A stretch of 62,636 nucleotides of DNA from NCBI GenBank assembly GCA_947474005.1, contig CANJHI010000010.1, positions 1 to 62,636 on the forward strand, given 5' to 3'. Position 1 is the stretch's first letter. Each line of letters starts with the position of its first letter. Under the pieces are notes generated by a model. The model had not been told where the DNA came from, made no database searches, and saw nothing but the letters and a program-made list of their open reading frames with translations. The stretch comes from Alphaproteobacteria bacterium (GTDB lineage Bacteria > Pseudomonadota > Alphaproteobacteria > Reyranellales > Reyranellaceae). The translations under genes were made by a program, and so were the position numbers. This document shows, in pieces, positions 26,664 through 37,574 of this stretch.

Positions 26664-26834
26664 ATGGCCGAAGGCAGCAGCGGAAACAACGGCATGCTCT
26701 ACATGATCGTGGGCGGGCTCGTCGTCGTGGTCGCAGTGGGCGGCTTCATCATGTTCGGTGGGCATATGCCGGGGCAGGCCGACTCGAAGACCATGAATAT
26801 CAAGGTCGAAGTCCCCGCGATCGAGAAGAAATAG
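26664..26834 (+). CDS. Small single-pass membrane protein, unknown function
   Basis: A 56-residue protein: MAEGSSGNNGMLYMIVGG, a transmembrane helix (LVVVVAVGGFIMFGG), then a short periplasmic-type tail ending VPAIEKK. Ribosome-binding site AGGGGA is close to the ATG. Another longer frame overlaps it but has the composition of a shadow. Short proteins of this shape occur in related alphaproteobacteria without assigned role. Confidence 0.62.
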   Translation: MAEGSSGNNGMLYMIVGGLVVVVAVGGFIMFGGHMPGQADSKTMNIKVEVPAIEKK

Positions 26835-26862
26835 CGCCGCGCCCCTCGTTAGGGGCGGGAAC

Positions 26863-27600
26863 CTAGGCGGGCCAAGTCACCGGCTCGCCGGCCTCGATCC
26901 ACGCCGCATAGTCCTTCTTGGTCTGGTCGTTGGGCGGATAGACCCCGGTGATTTCCCGGCCCTGGCCTATGCGGATGGCGACGAACTTCTCAAGCCGCTC
27001 CTGCTCGAAGGAATCGCGCGCCACCTCGTCGGCGATGGGACGCGGCACGACGATGGCGCCGTCCTCGTCGGCCACGATCACGTCGCCTGGATAGACCGGC
27101 ACGCCGCGGATGCCGACGGGCGTCTGCACTTCTATGGGACGCAGGTTGGCCATGCTCGGTGGTGCGGCGGCGGCGGCGCAATAGACCGGGAAGTCGAACT
27201 TGCCGATCACCGGCGTGTCGCGCATGGCGCCATCGCTCAGCACGCCCGCGACGCCACGCGCCTTCAGCCTGAGCGCCAGGATGTCGCCCAGGGTACCGGA
27301 GCGCGTGTTGCTCTCGGTGGCGATCACCAGCACGCAGCCGGCTGGCGACTCCTCGATCGCCGTGCGCTGGGCGTTGGGCGGGTCGCTGGGCGACGGCGGC
27401 TTGTCGAGATCCTCGCGACTCGGGATATAGCGCAACGTATAGGCCGGGCCGACCAACCGTGCCGCGTTGGGATTGAGCGGCCTGATGCCGCTGATCGCGC
27501 AATTGCGGAACCCGCGCTTCAGCATCTGCATCGAGACGGTGGCCGTGCTCGCATACAGGAAGTTCTTCATCGTCTCGGCCGACAGCGGCACCATATCCAT
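26863..27600 (-). CDS. RraA-like protein (HMG aldolase / demethylmenaquinone methyltransferase-like fold)
   Basis: A 245-residue member of the RraA family. The signature GVLSDGAMRDTPVIG contains the Arg-Asp pair that in family aldolases holds the metal and pyruvate moiety; GDVIVADEDGAIVVP is the second conserved block. Relatives are either 4-hydroxy-4-methyl-2-oxoglutarate/oxaloacetate aldolases or RNase E inhibitors. At 245 residues, with an N-terminal extension relative to E. coli RraA (161), the aldolase-like role is favoured. Stands alone; the 3' end is 29 bases from the convergent small gene. Confidence 0.85.
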   Translation of the reverse strand: MDMVPLSAETMKNFLYASTATVSMQMLKRGFRNCAISGIRPLNPNAARLVGPAYTLRYIPSREDLDKPPSPSDPPNAQRTAIEESPAGCVLVIATESNTRSGTLGDILALRLKARGVAGVLSDGAMRDTPVIGKFDFPVYCAAAAAPPSMANLRPIEVQTPVGIRGVPVYPGDVIVADEDGAIVVPRPIADEVARDSFEQERLEKFVAIRIGQGREITGVYPPNDQTKKDYAAWIEAGEPVTWPA

Positions 27601-27628
27601 GGGTCGTTCCTCCAGTTTCTTTGTCTTG

Positions 27629-28126
27629 CCTCCCCCGTCACACGGGGGAGGTGGCCGTAGGCCGGAGGGGGAGAGCCTCAGTCGAAGCGCCCATCCATCT
27701 CAGGACGATACAGCGCCTCGAAGATGGTTTCGACGATAGAGTCGGTTCGAGACAGCACATCGCCATTCCAAAAACGCAGGACACGAAAACCGTTCGATCG
27801 CAGGAAGGTATCGCGATTGGCATCGTAGGGTGCGTCGATGACGTGTTGGCTGCCATCGATCTCGACGACAACTGCCGCCTCTAGACAGACGAAGTCGCAG
27901 ACGTACCGGCCTATCGGATGCTGTCGACGGAATTTGAAGCCGCCGAGTTGGCGCCGCCGCAGGCGATTCCAGAGACGCCGTTCGGCATCGGTGGCGTTGT
28001 TGCGAAGGTCTCGGGCATAGTCGTTCACTCGCTCAGTCGGCCATGATTCTGAGACGAGAATATGGCGGGAATACAATCTCCGGTTGCTTTCCCCCTCCCT
28101 AGCCCTCCCCCGTATGACGGGGGCGG
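27629..28126. mobile_element. Putative small element: DUF559 gene between two matching palindromic ends
   Basis: The left flank (27629-27675) begins CCTCCCCCGT-N3-ACGGGGGAGG and continues AGGTGGCCGTAGGCCGGAGG; the right flank (28083-28126) runs GTTGCTTTCCCCCTCCCT to a final CCTCCCCCGT-N3-ACGGGGGCGG. Both flanks match the left and right halves of the gene-less copy at 23151-23253 at most positions, and the DUF559 gene fills exactly the loop. No target duplication could be defined. A further degraded stretch (28140-28172) follows before xseA. Confidence 0.6.
27678..28028 (-). CDS. DUF559 family endonuclease-like protein
   Basis: About 116 residues, of the Vsr/restriction-endonuclease-like DUF559 family: ARDLRNNATDAERRLWNRLRRRQLGG, FKFRRQHPIGRYVCDFVCLEA, VVEIDGSQH and the closing LRSNGFRVLRFWNGDVL. 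The Asp of CDFVC and the Glu-Ile-Asp match the active-site layout of that fold. The GTG at 28028 is chosen; a TTG at 28076 would add 16 residues. It is surrounded on both sides by palindromic repeats also found, without the gene, at 23151-23253, which suggests that the nuclease travels with them. Biological role of DUF559 proteins is not established. Confidence 0.85.
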   Translation of the reverse strand: MNDYARDLRNNATDAERRLWNRLRRRQLGGFKFRRQHPIGRYVCDFVCLEAAVVVEIDGSQHVIDAPYDANRDTFLRSNGFRVLRFWNGDVLSRTDSIVETIFEALYRPEMDGRFD

Positions 28127-28172
28127 GGACAAGACTCTTCCTCCCTGAAGGGCGACGGGGGAAGGGGGAAGG

Positions 28173-29702
28173 CTACAGCAACGACCCCTGATTGCCGCTG
28201 CCGCCCTCGCGTCGGCGGGGCGGCGCGGCGGGTGGGCGCGGTGTCGTGCTGGGTGCGTCGGTGACGCGGGCGCCGATGCGGCCGTCGGCGAATTCAATCT
28301 GCAACGCATCGCCGGTGCGCGTACCGGCCGCGGCCAGCACCGGTGCGCCGTCCTGGTCGCGCACCAGGGCGAAGCCGCGGGTGAGCACGGAGTGGAAGGA
28401 ATAGCTTTCGAGCAGCTTAGCTGCCTGGTCGACCTGACGCTGGCCCTGCACGAGCAGGTCGGTGCTGTGACGTTTCAGGCGATCGCCGAATTGTTCGAGA
28501 CGGTCGAATGCCCGGTCGTATTTTTGCAGCGCGTCGCTCTTGAAGCGTTTCATCGCGCCGTCGAGGGCCCGCGCTTCGCCGACGAGAAGTTGCTGCTTGG
28601 CCTCGATCACCCGCTGCGGACTCGCAAGTCGCGCCGCCGCCAACGCATTGGCGTGGCGCTCGACCAACTGACGCGTGGCCAGCGCCAGACGCTCGCCGCT
28701 GACGTCGAGCCGCTGCTGGCGTTCCTCGATCAGGCGGCGCGGATCGCCGAGGCCACGGGCGAGGCCCGCGAGCTCCATCGTCGATTCGCGCAGCAGGCGG
28801 GTCATGCCGCCGGCCAGGCGCTTGGCATAGTCCAGCGTCTCGGTGAGAAGATCGGCGCGCACCGGCACCGCCATCTCGGCCGCAGCACTCGGCGTCGGCG
28901 CGCGGCGGTCGGAGGCGAAGTCGATCAGGGTGGTGTCGGTCTCGTGGCCCACCGCCGAGATCAGCGGGATGTCGGAGGCCGCGGCGGCGCGGACCACGAT
29001 CTCCTCGTTGAAGGCCCAGAGATCTTCGAGGCTGCCGCCGCCGCGCGCCACGATCAGCACGTCGGGCCGCGGCACTTTTCCGCCCACTTCAAGCCGGTTG
29101 AAGCCGGCGATGGCCGCTGCGACCTCGGCTGCGGCCTTCTCGCCCTGGACCGCGACCGGCCACACCAGCACATGGCGCGGGAAGCGGTCGGCCAGGCGAT
29201 GCAGGATGTCGCGGATCACCGCGCCCGAGGGCGAGGTCACCACGCCCACGACCTCGGGCAGGAACGGCAGCGCCCGCTTGCGCTCGGGATCGAACAGGCC
29301 CTCGGCCTGCAGCTTCTTGCGCCGATCCTCGAGGAGCTTGAGCAGCGCGCCCTCGCCCGCCAGCTCCAGCCGCTCGACGATGATCTGGTAGCGCGAGGAG
29401 CCGGCATAGGTCGTGAGCTTGCCGGTGGCGATGACCTCCAGCCCCTCCTCGATCTTGATGCCGAGCCTGGGGATCGTGCCCTTCCAGGCGACGCCGTCGA
29501 TCACGGCATTCTCGTCCTTCAGGCGAAAATAGCAGTGGCCGGAGCGCGGGAACGAGGGCTGGCTGATCTCGCCGCGCACCCGCACACGCGGGAACGCCGT
29601 CTCGATCTCGCGCTTCAGCGCGAAGGAGAGCTCGGAAACCGAGAATTCCGGGACATTGCTGACGGCAGCGCCCGCGGCGCCGGGCGGATCGAGGTTATCC
29701 AT
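28173..29702 (-). CDS. xseA: Exodeoxyribonuclease VII large subunit
   Basis: Catalytic and DNA-binding subunit of exonuclease VII, degrading single-stranded DNA from both ends. The 509-residue product has the N-terminal OB fold ([50 protein letters not shown]), the catalytic core ([61 protein letters not shown]) and a long coiled-coil region before a C-terminal segment. The small subunit xseB is not in the window. Divergent from purD with 58 bases between starts. Confidence 0.97.
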   Translation of the reverse strand: MDNLDPPGAAGAAVSNVPEFSVSELSFALKREIETAFPRVRVRGEISQPSFPRSGHCYFRLKDENAVIDGVAWKGTIPRLGIKIEEGLEVIATGKLTTYAGSSRYQIIVERLELAGEGALLKLLEDRRKKLQAEGLFDPERKRALPFLPEVVGVVTSPSGAVIRDILHRLADRFPRHVLVWPVAVQGEKAAAEVAAAIAGFNRLEVGGKVPRPDVLIVARGGGSLEDLWAFNEEIVVRAAAASDIPLISAVGHETDTTLIDFASDRRAPTPSAAAEMAVPVRADLLTETLDYAKRLAGGMTRLLRESTMELAGLARGLGDPRRLIEERQQRLDVSGERLALATRQLVERHANALAAARLASPQRVIEAKQQLLVGEARALDGAMKRFKSDALQKYDRAFDRLEQFGDRLKRHSTDLLVQGQRQVDQAAKLLESYSFHSVLTRGFALVRDQDGAPVLAAAGTRTGDALQIEFADGRIGARVTDAPSTTPRPPAAPPRRREGGSGNQGSLL

Positions 29703-29760
29703 GGGTAGCGCTAGCCTAGCCGCTTGTGCCCACGGCGCAAACTGTGGTCAAAGCCTCGCC

Positions 29761-31038
29761 ATGCGAATCCTGGTGGTGGGCGGCGGCGGCCGCGAACATG
29801 CGCTGTGCTGGGCCATCTCGGCCTCGCCGCTTTGCACCAAGCTCTACTGCGCGCCCGGCAATGCCGGCATCGCCCAGGTCGCCGAATGCATGGACGTCGG
29901 GACCGAGGATATCGCGGGCCAGGTGGCGCTGGCCCAGCGTCTGAAAATCGATTTTGTCGTGATCGGGCCCGATGCGCCTTTGGTGGCGGGCATGGCCGAC
30001 GGTTTTGCGGCGGCGGGCCTGAAAGTGTTCGGGCCGTCCAAGGCCGCGGCCCAGCTCGAAGGTTCGAAGAGCTTCACAAAGGAGCTCTGCCAGCGCCACA
30101 ACATCCCGACGGCGGCCTATGAGCGCTTCACCGACCTCGACAAGGCTATTGCCTATATCAACGCGCAAGGCGCGCCGATCGTGGTCAAGGCCGACGGGCT
30201 CGCCGCCGGCAAGGGCGTGATCGTGGCCGAGACGGTCGATCAGGCCATCGAGGCCGTGCGCGACATGCTGGCGGGCAACCGCTTCGGCGCGGCCGGCGCC
30301 TCGGTGGTGATCGAGGAGTTCATGGAAGGCGAAGAGGCGAGCCTGTTCGCGCTCTGTGACGGCGAGCACGTGCTGCCGCTGGTCGCCGCCCAGGACCACA
30401 AGCGCGCCTTCGACGGCGACAAGGGCCCCAACACCGGCGGCATGGGCGCCTATTCGCCCGTGCCCATCCTCGATCAGGCGATGTTCGATCGGGCGATGCG
30501 CGAGATCATCCTGCCCACGGTGCGCGGCATGAAGGCGGAAGGCGTGCCGTTCAAGGGCGTGCTTTATGCCGGCCTGATGATCGACGGCAACGGCCCGCGC
30601 CTGGTCGAGTACAATTGCCGCTTCGGCGATCCCGAATGCCAGGTGCTGATGATGCGGCTGAAGTCCGACATCGTGCCGGCGCTGATCGCCTGCGCCGACG
30701 GCGGGCTGAACCATCTCGACCTGCGCTGGTCCGACCAGGCAGCGCTCACCGTCATCCTGGCGACCAAGGGCTATCCCGATGCCTACAAGAACGGCAGCGA
30801 GATCCGCGGCCTCGCCGAAGCCGGCAAAGTAGAGGGCGTCGAAATCTTCCATGCCGGCACCAAGGCCGATGGTCCGCGCATCCTGGCCAACGGCGGGCGG
30901 GTGCTGAATGTCACTGCGATGGCCCCCACCGTCGAGGAGGCCCGCGCGCGCGCCTATCGCGCCGTCGACCTGATCGACTGGCCGGAGGGCTTTTGCCGGC
31001 GCGATATCGCATGGCGGGCAGTCGGCCGGAAGCCGTGA
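29761..31038 (+). CDS. purD: Phosphoribosylamine-glycine ligase
   Basis: Second step of purine synthesis: joins glycine to 5-phosphoribosylamine with ATP. The 425-residue product begins [17 protein letters not shown] and has the ATP-grasp domain ([31 protein letters not shown]) and [22 protein letters not shown], all standard for GARS. The ATG at 29761 is the correct start by homology; the frame extends 35 codons upstream into the xseA start region. Stands alone, typical for alphaproteobacteria. Confidence 0.97.
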   Translation: MRILVVGGGGREHALCWAISASPLCTKLYCAPGNAGIAQVAECMDVGTEDIAGQVALAQRLKIDFVVIGPDAPLVAGMADGFAAAGLKVFGPSKAAAQLEGSKSFTKELCQRHNIPTAAYERFTDLDKAIAYINAQGAPIVVKADGLAAGKGVIVAETVDQAIEAVRDMLAGNRFGAAGASVVIEEFMEGEEASLFALCDGEHVLPLVAAQDHKRAFDGDKGPNTGGMGAYSPVPILDQAMFDRAMREIILPTVRGMKAEGVPFKGVLYAGLMIDGNGPRLVEYNCRFGDPECQVLMMRLKSDIVPALIACADGGLNHLDLRWSDQAALTVILATKGYPDAYKNGSEIRGLAEAGKVEGVEIFHAGTKADGPRILANGGRVLNVTAMAPTVEEARARAYRAVDLIDWPEGFCRRDIAWRAVGRKP

Positions 31039-31070
31039 CAGCGTCCCGCGTCCAAGGCTAGGGTCGATCC

Positions 31071-32198
31071 ATGCCCGACGCCATCACCGAGTCCCAACGC
31101 CTTCTCGCGCAACTGCGCTTCCCCTGTGGCGACGTGCCGGAGCCCGGCGACATCAAGAATGTCGCCCCCGGCATCTACTGGCTGCGCATGCCGCTGCCCT
31201 TCCAGCTCAACCACATCAATCTGTGGCTGGTCGAGGAGAAGGACGGCTGGACCATCGTCGATACCGGCATCAATACGCAGGACACGCGCGACTTGTGGGA
31301 AAAGATCTTCGCCGAGAAGCTCTTGGGCAAGCCGGTGACGCGCGTGATCGGCACCCATCTCCATCCCGACCACATCGGCCTGGCGGGCTGGCTGTGCGAG
31401 AAGTGGAACGCGCCACTGTGGATGACGCTGGGCGAGTACATGAGCGCACAGGCCGCGCGGAACGACTTCGTCGAGAGCGAGGAGACGCGCGCCGCCCATG
31501 TGGCGCGCAACGGCGTGCCGCCGGACCGCATCGCCAACTTCCATCGCCACAAGGGCGGCTATGCCAAAGGCGTGGCGCCGCTGCCAACCGCCTTCCAGCG
31601 TCTGATCCATGCCCATCCCATCACCATCGGCGGCCATCGCTGGGACGTGATCGTGGGCCGCGGCCATGCCCCCGAGCATGCCTCGCTGTGGTGTCCCGAG
31701 CTCAACGTCATGATCGCGGGCGACCAGGTGCTGCCCAAGATCAGCACCAACGTCGGCGTCTGGCCGAACGAGCCGCTGGCCGATGCCCTGACATGGTTTC
31801 TGGACGGCTTCTCGCGCTTCCGCCGCCTGCCGGCCGACGCGCTCGTCTTGCCGAGCCATGGCTTTCCCTTCATCGGCCTGCACACAAGGCTCGACCAGCT
31901 CGTGGCCCATCACGACGCGCGGCTGAACGAGATCACCCACGCCATCGCGCTCCGCGGCGCCGAGGGCGCCACCGGCTGGGACATGGTGCCGGTGCTGTTC
32001 CCGCGCCATCTCGACAACAACCAGATCGTCTTCGCCTTCGGCGAAACCCTGGCGCATCTCCATTGCCTGGAAACCCGCGCGCGCGTGAAGCGCATCGAGG
32101 TCGACGGCGTGCATCGTTTCGTGGCCCTGGTCGATACCCATCCGCAGCCGCCGGCCGACGATTCCGACGCCCAGGTCATGGACACCGGCGCGGCGTAG
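31071..32198 (+). CDS. MBL-fold metallo-hydrolase
   Basis: Metallo-beta-lactamase superfamily hydrolase of 375 residues. Zinc ligands: THLHPDHIG (HxHxDH), GRGHAPEHASLW (His) and MIAGDQVLPKIS (Asp), with VLPSHG (final His). The GWTIVDTGI strand precedes the site as usual. A C-terminal helical region of about 100 residues (LDQLVAHHDARLNEI) resembles the extension in lactonase- or thioesterase-like members. Starts 32 bases after purD and could be co-transcribed. Substrate not predictable. Confidence 0.88.
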   Translation: MPDAITESQRLLAQLRFPCGDVPEPGDIKNVAPGIYWLRMPLPFQLNHINLWLVEEKDGWTIVDTGINTQDTRDLWEKIFAEKLLGKPVTRVIGTHLHPDHIGLAGWLCEKWNAPLWMTLGEYMSAQAARNDFVESEETRAAHVARNGVPPDRIANFHRHKGGYAKGVAPLPTAFQRLIHAHPITIGGHRWDVIVGRGHAPEHASLWCPELNVMIAGDQVLPKISTNVGVWPNEPLADALTWFLDGFSRFRRLPADALVLPSHGFPFIGLHTRLDQLVAHHDARLNEITHAIALRGAEGATGWDMVPVLFPRHLDNNQIVFAFGETLAHLHCLETRARVKRIEVDGVHRFVALVDTHPQPPADDSDAQVMDTGAA

Positions 32199-32532
32199 GC
32201 TGCCAGCGATAGCGGACGCCGGATGCCTTCGCGGCCTCCAGCAGCAGGCCTCCAGCCCCCGATCCGACGACGTCCGGATGGGTGTAGAGCATGCGAATTT
32301 CCTCCCCATCGCGGGCCAGAAACGAGACAATGCGCCCATCACGCTCGGCGTCGCACTCGGCGAGCACCACTTCGCACTCCTTCAGGATGACGTTTTCGAT
32401 GAACCAGCGATCCTGCTCCTCCGTGTGGAGCATCGGCAGGAAGGTCAGCAGCCGGAAGGACGGCGAGAACACCGACGCGATGCCGCTGGCGTCGTCCGCC
32501 GTCGCAAGCCGGCATCGGAAGCGGTTTTCCAT
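32176..32532 (-). CDS. GNAT acetyltransferase, apparently C-terminally truncated
   Basis: A 118-residue frame with the first part of a GNAT fold: CRLATADDASGIASVFSPSF, a middle strand region (EVVLAECDAERDGRIVSFL) and IRMLYTHPDVVGSGAGGLLLEAAKASG, the acetyl-CoA loop. Normal GNAT proteins continue 30-40 residues with the last strands (the N..A..FYE..GF motif); here the frame ends RYRWQPTPRRCP and runs 23 bases into the MBL gene on the other strand. The gene was probably cut short by a deletion or frameshift. The start at ATG 32532 is chosen; it lies only 24 bases from divergent queA. Confidence 0.6.
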   Translation of the reverse strand: MENRFRCRLATADDASGIASVFSPSFRLLTFLPMLHTEEQDRWFIENVILKECEVVLAECDAERDGRIVSFLARDGEEIRMLYTHPDVVGSGAGGLLLEAAKASGVRYRWQPTPRRCP

Positions 32533-32556
32533 CGCTTGATTTTGGCCTGAGCCCGC

Positions 32557-33588
32557 ATGCGCGTCGACCTCTTCGACTTCGACCTGCCCCAGGATCTGAT
32601 CGCCCAACGGCCGGTCGTGCCAAGGGATGCAGCGCGGCTGCTCGACGTGGCACCGGATGGTCTGCACGACCGCGGCGTGCGCGACCTGCCCGGCCTGTTA
32701 CGCCGGGGCGACCTGCTGGTCTTCAACGACACCCGGGTGATCCCCGCCCGCCTGCTCGGCACGCGGCCGGCCGGCGGCAAGGTCGAGGCGCTGCTGATCC
32801 GCGATCTCGGCCAGGGCCATTGGCTGTCCTTCGCGCGACCCACCAAGAGGCTGAAGATGGGCGACAGCCTCGCCTTCGCCGGCGGTCTCGGCGCCACCGT
32901 CGCTGCCAAGAACGAGGACGGCTCGGTCGTGCTGGCATTCGACAGGACGGGCCACGCTTTTCTCACCGCGCTGGAGCAAGGTGGCACCGTGCCCCTGCCC
33001 CCGTACATCCGTGGCGGCACCGCCGACGCCCAGGACCGTGCCGACTATCAGACGCTGTTTGCCAAGTACGACGGCTCGGTCGCCGCTCCCACTGCCGGGC
33101 TTCATTTCACGCCCGCACTGATGGCGGCCCTGGCCGAGGCCGGCATCGCCACCTCGGGCGTCACGCTGCATGTCGGCGCCGGCACCTTCCAGCCGGTGCG
33201 CGTGGACGACACCGACGCCCATGTCATGCATGCCGAATGGGGCGAGGTACCGGAGAAGACCGCGCGCGCCATCGAGGCGGCACGGGCCGCGGGTGGGCGA
33301 ATCGTTTCGATCGGCACGACATCGCTCAGGCTGCTCGAATCGGTGGGGCGCCTCCATGACGGGGCGATGAAAGCGTGGACCGGCGAGACCGACATCTTCA
33401 TCACGCCGGGCTTCCGCTTCCGCGCCGTCGACCTGCTGCTCACCAACTTCCACCTGCCACGCTCGACCCTGTTCATGCTCGTCGCGGCCTTCGCCGGACT
33501 GGAGCGCATGCAGCAGGTCTATGCGCACGCCGTGCGCGAGCGATACCGCTTCTATTCCTACGGCGATTGTTGTCTGTTGCGCCGATGA
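32557..33588 (+). CDS. queA: S-adenosylmethionine:tRNA ribosyltransferase-isomerase
   Basis: Queuosine pathway enzyme that transfers and rearranges the ribosyl part of SAM onto preQ1 in tRNA. The 343-residue product begins [19 protein letters not shown] and has [50 protein letters not shown] and [14 protein letters not shown], all diagnostic. The stop overlaps the tgt start (ATGA), so the two genes are co-translated. Confidence 0.97.
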   Translation: MRVDLFDFDLPQDLIAQRPVVPRDAARLLDVAPDGLHDRGVRDLPGLLRRGDLLVFNDTRVIPARLLGTRPAGGKVEALLIRDLGQGHWLSFARPTKRLKMGDSLAFAGGLGATVAAKNEDGSVVLAFDRTGHAFLTALEQGGTVPLPPYIRGGTADAQDRADYQTLFAKYDGSVAAPTAGLHFTPALMAALAEAGIATSGVTLHVGAGTFQPVRVDDTDAHVMHAEWGEVPEKTARAIEAARAAGGRIVSIGTTSLRLLESVGRLHDGAMKAWTGETDIFITPGFRFRAVDLLLTNFHLPRSTLFMLVAAFAGLERMQQVYAHAVRERYRFYSYGDCCLLRR

Positions 33589-34709
33589 GCCTTTCCTTCG
33601 AGCTTTTGGGCACCGACGGCGCGGCGCGGCGCGGCCGCATCGCGACGGCGCACGGCACCGTCGAGACGCCGGCCTTTATGCCGGTCGGCACCGCGGGCAC
33701 GGTGAAGGCCATGCTGCCGCAGTCCGTCGCCGAAACCGGCGCCCAGATCGTGCTCGGCAACACCTTCCACCTGATGCTGCGGCCGGGCGCGGAGCGCGTG
33801 GCAGCCCTGGGCGGGCTGCACAAGTTCATGAACTGGCCGGGACCGATCCTGACCGATTCGGGTGGCTTCCAGGTGATGTCGCTAAAAGACCTGCGAAAGC
33901 TCGACGCCGACGGCGTCACCTTCCGTTCGCCGGTCGATGGCTCGCAGCACCGGCTGACGCCCGAGCGCTCGATCGAGATCCAGCGCCTGCTCGATGCCGA
34001 CATCACAATGTCGTTCGACGAATGCACGACCTGGCCGGTCGAGGAGCCGGCGGCCGCGTCGTCGATGCGGCTCTCGATGAAGTGGGCCGAGCGCGGCAAG
34101 CGCGCCTTTATCGAACGGCCGGGCTATGGCCTGTTCGGCATCGTCCAGGGCAGTGTCTTTCCGGCGTTGCGCGCCGAGAGCGTGGCCGCGCTCACCGCCA
34201 TCGGCTTCGACGGCTATGCGGTGGGTGGCCTCGCCGTGGGCGAAGGCCAGGCCATGATGTTCGCCACGCTCGACACCACGCTGCCGATGCTGCCGGCCGA
34301 CCGGCCGCGCTACCTGATGGGCGTCGGCCGGCCCGCCGATATCGTGGGTGCGGTGGCGCGCGGCATCGACATGTTCGACTGCGTGATGCCGACTCGCGCC
34401 GGCCGCACGGCGCAGGCTTTCACCCGGCGCGGCGAGCTCAATCTGCGCAACGCGCGGCACCGCGACGACCCGCGGCCGATCGACGAGCATTGCGGCTGTC
34501 CTGCCTGCACCCACCACAGCCGGGCCTATATGCATCACCTGATCCGCGCCGAGGAGATCCTCGCTTCGATGCTGCTCACATGGCACAACTTGCACTACTA
34601 TCAGGACATTATGCGTGGCTTGCGCGGCGCCATCGAGAGTGGCTCACTCGGCCACTGGATCGCCGCATTCACGCGCGAACAAGACTTGGGCGACATCCCA
34701 CCCCTTTGA
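33585..34709 (+). CDS. tgt: tRNA-guanine transglycosylase
   Basis: Exchanges guanine 34 for preQ1 in tRNA with GUN anticodons, the step before QueA. The 374-residue TIM-barrel protein has the nucleophile-region motif [41 protein letters not shown] with FDCVMPTR, and the zinc site [18 protein letters not shown]. The start ATG lies in the last four bases of queA. The remaining queuosine genes are not in the window. Confidence 0.97.
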   Translation: MSLSFELLGTDGAARRGRIATAHGTVETPAFMPVGTAGTVKAMLPQSVAETGAQIVLGNTFHLMLRPGAERVAALGGLHKFMNWPGPILTDSGGFQVMSLKDLRKLDADGVTFRSPVDGSQHRLTPERSIEIQRLLDADITMSFDECTTWPVEEPAAASSMRLSMKWAERGKRAFIERPGYGLFGIVQGSVFPALRAESVAALTAIGFDGYAVGGLAVGEGQAMMFATLDTTLPMLPADRPRYLMGVGRPADIVGAVARGIDMFDCVMPTRAGRTAQAFTRRGELNLRNARHRDDPRPIDEHCGCPACTHHSRAYMHHLIRAEEILASMLLTWHNLHYYQDIMRGLRGAIESGSLGHWIAAFTREQDLGDIPPL

Positions 34710-34737
34710 TTTCCGAAGCAGTAACGGAGCGTAACGG

Positions 34738-35342
34738 ATGCCGAACGAGGCGTTGATCGTGGTCGACATGCAGAACGATTTCTGCGAGGGCGGCGCGTTG
34801 GCCGTTCCCGGCGCCAACGGCATCCTGCCGCTGGTCAACCGCCTGATCGGCCGCCACGACCACGTGATCCTGACGCAGGACTGGCACACGCCGGGCCATG
34901 CCTCCTTCGCCAGCGCCTGGGCCGACGCGGAGCCCTTCAGCACGGCCAAGTTTCCCTACGGCCCGCAGACGCTGTGGCCGGACCACTGCGTGCAGGGCAC
35001 GCCGGGGGCGGAGTTTCATCCCGGGCTCGAGGCCACCAAGGCGCATATGATCGTGCGCAAGGGCTTCCACACCGGCATCGATTCCTACTCGGCGTTCCGC
35101 GAGAACGACCGCATGACCCGCACCGGCCTCGACGGCTACCTGAAAGCCCGCGGCTTCACCAAGCTCACCATCTGCGGCCTGGCGCTCGACTACTGCGTCG
35201 CCTGGACCGCGATCGACGGCCGCCAGGCCGGCTTCGATATCGCCGTCGTGGTCGAGGCCACCGCCGCCATCGACCTCGATGGCAGCCGCCGGCGCATGCT
35301 CTCCGAGATGCGCCAGGGCGGCATCAACCTCAACGCGACGGC

Positions 35343-35346
<4 letters not shown>
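34738..35346 (+). CDS. pncA: Nicotinamidase (pyrazinamidase)
   Basis: Isochorismatase-fold amidase converting nicotinamide to nicotinate for NAD salvage. The 202-residue product has the catalytic triad Asp10 (IVVDMQNDF), Lys108 (VRKGFH) and Cys153 (ALDYCVAWTA), with metal ligands in LTQDWHTPGHASF and the PDHCVQGTPG loop. It starts 28 bases after tgt and may share its transcript. Its stop codon overlaps that of the convergent thiolase gene. Confidence 0.95.
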
Positions 35347-36545
<1,199 letters not shown>

Positions 36546-36917
36546 CTTGGGTACTCCCGACACAGAAAATCGTTGTTTGGGGCGTAGCACCGCCCCGACG
36601 CGCTTGCCAATGCCCCCCGCCACGCTCCATGGGCAGAGGGGCTATGCGCGATGTCGCATAAAACGCGACAAATCAAAAAATCGGATCGCGTTCCTATTCG
36701 TTCTCCAAAACGGCGCCTAATCGATTGAACCCGCGCCCTTTTCCGCCCCTCGCCCCGTCGCGCCCGAGTCGCATGAAAGGCGACATTCCGTGAATTCGGA
36801 TCGATGCTTCTCCCCGGCCGGGCAGACGGACGATCGAAGACGCTTCGTCCAGGCAGAGGTTCGGATGTCGGGAAGCCCGTTTCATAGGTTTAATCCTATC
36901 CTTCGGGAATCATCCTG
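36546..36917. other. Intergenic region upstream of the thiolase gene
   Basis: About 370 bases between the thiolase start and the btaB 3' end, both on the minus strand. The centre (36650-36720) is locally AT-rich (AAATCAAAAAAT), probably the thiolase promoter region. A short minus-strand frame at 36694-36885 resembles nothing known and is not called. Confidence 0.5.
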
Positions 36918-37571
36918 TCAAGCACACCGGAACACCACGTATTGCGCATAGCCGCGATGAGGCCGCTCGAAGGTGCGGAGCGCGCCCGCGTGGCCTGCGC
37001 GAGCAGCAAGCTCGGCTTCCAGCCCATCGCGCGGATCGACATGAAATTGCGCCAGCCAGCGGCGCAGGCCGTGGCGGAACCAGCGCGGCAGTTCCTCCTG
37101 CCCGCCGAAGTCGACGATGTGCAGTTCGCCGCCGGGCGGCAGCCAGGCCAGTGCCTGCCCAAGCGCTGCCCGCCACTCCGGAATCATCGACAGGCTGTAC
37201 GAGATGAAGATGCGCGAGAACGACGGCACGCCGAACAGGAGGTCGGGATCGAAGCGCGTGGCGTCGGCCTGGGCGAGACGGATGCGCGACGCGAGCCCTT
37301 CCCGCGCCACGGTCTGGCGGGCGCTGATCAGCATCTCGGACGAGATGTCGATGCCGAACAGCGGTGCCTCGGGATAGCGCCGCGCGACGGAAACGAGATT
37401 GCGCGCCGTGCCGCAGCCGATCTCCAGCACCCGGCCGCCCGCCGGCGGCGACAGGCGCTCGATCAGCCGGTCGCGGCCCAACAGGTAGTATTTGCGCGTG
37501 CTGTCGTAGAGATGGCGCTGGCGGCGGTAGATGCGGTCCATCAGGTCGGACGAGGCGGCGGTGTCGCTCAA
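36918..37571 (-). CDS. btaB: Betaine lipid N-methyltransferase
   Basis: SAM-dependent methyltransferase, 217 residues, that adds three methyl groups to diacylglycerylhomoserine to give the betaine lipid DGTS. Class I motifs: VLEIGCGTARNLV, GIDISSEMLISAR, LAQADATRFD; also MDRIYRRQRHLYDSTRKYYLLGRDRLI, typical of BtaB. TTG start at 37571, three bases after the btaA stop with GGAGAG upstream; an ATG at 37541 is the alternative. Second gene of the Pho-box-preceded btaAB operon. Confidence 0.93.
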   Translation of the reverse strand: MSDTAASSDLMDRIYRRQRHLYDSTRKYYLLGRDRLIERLSPPAGGRVLEIGCGTARNLVSVARRYPEAPLFGIDISSEMLISARQTVAREGLASRIRLAQADATRFDPDLLFGVPSFSRIFISYSLSMIPEWRAALGQALAWLPPGGELHIVDFGGQEELPRWFRHGLRRWLAQFHVDPRDGLEAELAARAGHAGALRTFERPHRGYAQYVVFRCA

Positions 37572-37574
37572 CCG

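Noticed and set aside
27678..28028. DUF559 gene as part of a restriction-modification system
   Set aside because: No methyltransferase or specificity gene is adjacent; the flanking repeats explain its isolation better.
36690..36703. GTTC-CTATTC-GTTC resembling a LexA (SOS) box
   Set aside because: Alphaproteobacterial LexA boxes have seven bases between GTTC repeats; here there are six, and the downstream gene is a thiolase.
36694..36885. Minus-strand 63-codon frame upstream of the thiolase gene
   Set aside because: No ribosome-binding site, no recognisable homology and an amino-acid composition of random GC-rich DNA.
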